Positions 61,584 through 64,000 of a DNA stretch of 64,000 bases are shown here, piece after piece. Source of the DNA: Actinomycetota bacterium (GTDB lineage: Bacteria > Actinomycetota > Acidimicrobiia > Acidimicrobiales > Aldehydirespiratoraceae); NCBI GenBank assembly GCA_029979265.1, contig JAPOHW010000001.1, positions 372,001 to 436,000 on the forward strand, read 5' to 3'. A model generated the notes under the pieces. It was not told the DNA's origin. It saw only the letters and a list, made by a program, of their open reading frames with translations, and did no database searches. Every line of letters begins with the position of its first letter. The stretch's first letter is position 1. Made by a program: the position numbers and the translations under genes.

Positions 61584-63050
61584 TCAGTAGCTGCCGCGCG
61601 TAAAGGTCAGTCGACCACTCACTTTCGGGACGCGCACGATCACCGCTTGCGCAGTGTGTTCGAGTGAGGCACCGTCGATGCCGGTCAATTCCCAGATCCG
61701 AGGTTCAGCACCGACGATCCGGAACATGGTTCGCGACGAAGGATCCTCGTCGTGCACATCGAGTTCGAGGTGCAGTGAGCCGTTGTGCCATTCGGCGGTG
61801 CGGAGCGCAACGTTGGGAAAGTCGACGCCGACGACCTGGGGCTGGCGCTCGATCGGCGCAGCCGAGAGGCGCTCCCATCGGCCCGGACCCGCAGCTTCTG
61901 CTGCCGCCAGAAAAGCATTGAACTGGCCGCGGGGATGCGTCTCTCCGAGCCCGAGACCCCACGTGAACTCCCCGGAAGCGGGGTCCCAGGTTGGTTCGTA
62001 CGACGCCTCGATTGCCCCGACGAGCCGTTCTTCGAGTTCGGTCATACGCCACTCGCGAGCGAGAACGAGTGACGAGCCGTAGCCCCGTGAGGCGGTGATC
62101 GGAAGCGAGAGCTCGCAGTCGAGGCCCATCGATGTGCAGGCAGCGTCGAACAACAGCTGCGCGTCGTCGGGCACTTGCGGGGCGGCGTAGTACGCAGTCG
62201 TGAGGGCTGCTGCAACCGGGAGTCGATGGTGGACGTCGAGAATCGGGTCGTAGTAGAGCGTTGTGGCAGTCGGTGTACCCGTGTCGAGGTCGAGGTAGTG
62301 CTCCCGCGCGTACCGCCACCAGGGCACGAAGGCCTCGGCGTGGTGGTCGGTACCGTGTCGGTTGTCGTGGAGCCTCAGACCGAGGCCCGCTCCGGCCAGT
62401 CAAAACGGCCAGATCTTGGTGTTCTCTCAATGACAACCGATCGGCGCCGCCAGCCACTGACGGGTGAGCTGATCGGCGATGGCGGAATGGGTCCAGGTGA
62501 ACGTGTCGCTCCCGTCGCGGATCATGTCGAAGGGCTGGTTCCACCGATCGTCGTCGGCGATCATGGAACGAATGCCGAGCAGCACGAGGAAGAAGCCCTT
62601 GTAGAACAGCATTCCGTCAGCGGCCACCGGATCGATCTGTACGCCCCACGGTTCGGTGCCGTTCGCGGTCCACCCAGGAACGTCGTACTCGCCCCACAGT
62701 TGGCGGGGGATCAGGGGTCGGTAGGCATCCGGGTAGCGGATCCGGTCGGGGTCGGGACCGAACTGGGTCAGCCAATCGGCCGCCGACCACCAGCCGGTGT
62801 GGCGTTCGATGAGCTGGTCGAGGATGCCCACGTAGGGCTCGGTCCATGCCGGTGTGCGGTGGGCGAGCAGCCCCATCGCGTACGAGGAGTCGACGAGATC
62901 GAACCGATGCCAGCTCGCCATGGGCGGGTCGGAACGATTGTCCCAGTGAGGATGGGGGTGGCCGCTGCGATCCCAATCGTCGGGCGTGTTGGCCTTGCGG
63001 TGGAGATATCGCAGCCACCCGATCGAACGGTCCGAGAGCGTCACGAGCAC
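61584..63050 (-). CDS. Linalool dehydratase/isomerase-like protein with two in-frame TGA codons (predicted selenoprotein)
   Basis: A single minus-strand frame from the GTG at 63050 (another GTG at 63044 is possible) to the TGA at 61584: 488 codons interrupted only by TGA at 62429-62427 (codon 208) and 62402-62400 (codon 217). The track reports the halves as 62427-63050 and 61584-62327. Both halves fit the PF18566-type linalool dehydratase/isomerase fold: FDLVDSSYAMGLLAHRTPAW at the front, WTANGTEPWGVQIDPVAADG in the middle, then ...GCH-x-ENTKIWPF-x-LAGAGLGLRLHDNRHGTDHH. The two unknown positions are nine apart, as are Cys171 and Cys180 of the Castellaniella enzyme (recalled). I infer selenocysteine at both. 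The alternative, a pseudogene with two nonsense changes, is less likely given the retained frame and two SECIS-like hairpins. Confidence 0.8.
62369..62393 (-). promoter_or_regulatory. Putative bacterial SECIS hairpin for the second TGA, GGUCU loop
   Basis: After the second TGA, nt 7-10 (GGAG) pair with nt 28-31 (CTCC); then, beyond a 4-nt bulge, nt 15-18 (CCTC) pair with nt 24-27 (GAGG), leaving loop GGTCT at nt 19-23. The same GGUCU appears in the loop of the E. coli fdhF SECIS recognised by SelB (recalled). Distance from the UGA is in the normal range. Confidence 0.65.
62391..62413 (-). promoter_or_regulatory. Putative bacterial SECIS hairpin for the first TGA
   Basis: Counting from the base after the first TGA, nt 14-20 (TCTGGCC) pair with nt 30-36 (GGCCGGA), one T-G wobble, closing a 9-nt loop GTTTTGACT that starts with G at nt 21. 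bSECIS loops lie about 16-37 nt after the UGA with G in the first two loop positions (known), so geometry fits. The second TGA lies within this loop. Confidence 0.6.
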
Positions 63051-63174
63051 GAACAGTAGTGCTCGGTGCGTACGCCGACCCCCGCACCGTGCCGAATCCT
63101 GCGGAGATGCGCAATCGGAGACGGTCTGCTACGTTTCGACGCCCGGGAGTTTGCGGCCCGGAAAAGGGGGGCTG

Positions 63175-63417
63175 ATGTCCATCGAATCGTCCGGTCACAG
63201 CGCGGGGAACCCGCGGCTGTACGAACTCATCGCTGACTCGCCGAAGGAAGGGCCGAGTCCGACGGTGTGGGCATGGCCCCAACTCATCGATCACCTCAAG
63301 GTCGCTGGTCAGCCGGTGCAGGGCCCGTGGCCGCCGCACCAAGAGCCCCGACCCGATCCCGACCCCGACTCGTTGCCACGTGCCGTACCGGACCCGCAGG
63401 GTCCCGACGGACACTGA
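63175..63417 (+). CDS. Small hypothetical protein, first gene of the cox-like operon
   Basis: An 80-residue protein from the ATG at 63175 with a strong AAGGGGGG site; it appears in the track only as the tail of a longer ORF. It reads MSIESSGHSAGNPRLYELIADSPKEG and continues to a Pro/Asp-rich tail (GPWPPHQEPRPDPDPDSLPRAVPDPQGPDGH). I recognise no family. It is 10 bp before the coxM-like gene and divergent from the selenoprotein candidate, with a possible -10 TACGTT at 63130-63135. Confidence 0.6.
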   Translation: MSIESSGHSAGNPRLYELIADSPKEGPSPTVWAWPQLIDHLKVAGQPVQGPWPPHQEPRPDPDPDSLPRAVPDPQGPDGH

Positions 63418-63427
63418 AGGAGAGCCT

Positions 63428-64000
63428 GTGTTCCCGTCACGTTTCGACTACAAGTCCCCGACGAGCCTCGAAGAGGCGATCTCGCTGCTCTCGGCGCACG
63501 AGGACGCAAAGGTTCTCGCCGGAGGCCAGAGTCTCATCCCGATGATGAAGTTGCGCTTTGCTGCGCCGGCCATGCTCGTCGACATCAACAACATTCCCGG
63601 ACTCGACCAGCACGGTGCGCAATCCGATGGCAGCTATCGCATCGGTGCGCTCGTGCGTCACGCTGACCTCGAGAAGTCGAAAACCCTGGGTGACCACCAG
63701 CCGACGATCGCCGCTGCTGCACCGTTGGTAGCCGACCCGATCGTTCGAACCCGGGGTACGTTCGTGGGCTCGGTGTGTCACGCCGACCCGCAGGGCGACT
63801 GGGCCTCGTGCATGGTCGCCCTCGACGGTTCGATTGTTGCCCAGGGCCCCAACGGTCGCCGCACAATCGCCGTCGACGAGTTCGTCGCCGGTCCGTTCCA
63901 GACCGTGCTCGCTGCCGACGAGATCGCCGTCGAGGCGATCATTCCTCCCGCAAGCGGAACCCGCAAGGGCGGCTACCTCAAGCTCGAGCGACGGGTTGGC
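63428..64000 (+). CDS. CO-dehydrogenase/xanthine-dehydrogenase type FAD subunit, N-terminal part
   Basis: Open from the GTG at 63428 to the window edge (191 codons), so absent from the track. MFPSRFDYKSPTSLEEAISLLSAHEDAKVLAGGQSLIPMMKLRFAAPAMLVDINNI is the typical start of CoxM/medium subunits; the FAD loops AGGQSLIP and VRTRGTFVGSVCHADPQGDW are intact. It carries electrons from the 2Fe-2S subunit in a molybdenum hydroxylase. The other subunits should lie just downstream. The substrate is not told by this subunit. Confidence 0.9.
   Translation, partial: MFPSRFDYKSPTSLEEAISLLSAHEDAKVLAGGQSLIPMMKLRFAAPAMLVDINNIPGLDQHGAQSDGSYRIGALVRHADLEKSKTLGDHQPTIAAAAPLVADPIVRTRGTFVGSVCHADPQGDWASCMVALDGSIVAQGPNGRRTIAVDEFVAGPFQTVLAADEIAVEAIIPPASGTRKGGYLKLERRVG

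Noticed and set aside
61584-62429. Linalool-dehydratase-like gene as a simple pseudogene or two separate genes
   Set aside because: Both halves are in the same frame with no other stop, the second half lacks its own start with a ribosome site, both stops are TGA and spaced like the catalytic cysteines, and SECIS-like hairpins follow. A pseudogene remains the null hypothesis but is less likely.
1-64000. Recoding of TGA as Trp or Gly genome-wide
   Set aside because: Many complete genes here end in TGA at the expected length (rsgA, serA, leuC, gltX), so TGA is a normal stop.

Overview
The window reads as a chromosomal segment of a high-GC Gram-positive actinobacterium. The most likely group is a free-living, aquatic-type Acidimicrobiia. 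The basis is GC-rich coding, frequent GTG/TTG starts, many four-base stop/start overlaps, an F420-type LLM oxidoreductase, an actinobacterial IclR-leuCD arrangement, an actinobacterial-type SerC, and many start codons only 6-8 nt downstream of a -10-like hexamer (leaderless mRNAs). No mobile element, CRISPR array or rRNA was seen. No gap without a gene exceeds 300 bases.

Layout. (1) 1-6.4 kb: the end of a nucleoside/sugar-type ABC permease, an LLM oxidoreductase, a phosphoribosyltransferase, an NTF2-like protein, a PIN-PhoH ATPase, a membrane-anchored sulfite-oxidase-fold protein and RsgA. (2) 6.4-18.7 kb: an acyl-CoA catabolism island with three adenylate-forming ligases, an acyl-CoA dehydrogenase, an enoyl-CoA hydratase, an M20 peptidase, a class III CoA transferase, a TetR regulator and a biotin-dependent carboxyltransferase. 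It carries two strong palindromic operator candidates. (3) 18.7-26.9 kb: serC, an aspartate aminotransferase, an S9 peptidase, a secreted GH-like/SLH-like protein and serA. (4) 27-37.5 kb: a secreted beta-propeller lipoprotein, leuD-leuC divergent from an IclR regulator, a membrane metallopeptidase-like protein, a run of lipoproteins (di-heme oxidoreductase, parallel beta-helix, cupredoxin) and greA. (5) 37.5-41.2 kb: leuB-ilvE-cimA behind an Ile-rich leader peptide and terminator, that is, an attenuator. With leuCD this gives isoleucine synthesis through citramalate. (6) 41-54.5 kb: membrane proteins, DUF429, gltX, tRNA-Gln, a GH43-like protein, an aldo-keto reductase, tRNA-Glu, a ThDP enzyme, and PPOX, FAD-monooxygenase and DUF3500 proteins. 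(7) 54.6-58 kb: a galactoside operon (GH4 alpha-galactosidase, galactokinase, mutarotase). (8) 58-61.5 kb: a seven-helix membrane protein coupled to a degenerate-GGDEF/EAL protein. (9) 61.6-64 kb: a linalool dehydratase/isomerase-like gene, then the start of a CO-dehydrogenase/xanthine-dehydrogenase type flavoprotein operon.

The outstanding observation is the linalool dehydratase/isomerase-like gene on the minus strand (61584-63050). The ORF track splits it into two ORFs, but both lie in the same frame, separated only by two TGA codons nine codons apart (...CH-TGA-ENTKIWPF-TGA-LAGAGLGL...). From memory, the catalytic cysteine pair of the Castellaniella enzyme (Cys171/Cys180) has the same spacing. 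Each TGA is followed at the expected distance by a bacterial-SECIS-like hairpin, and the second has the apical loop GGUCU found in the classical E. coli fdhF SECIS. The best reading is a selenoprotein with two selenocysteines replacing both catalytic cysteines of a linalool-dehydratase-type enzyme. Whether the genome has selA/B/C/D cannot be judged from this window.
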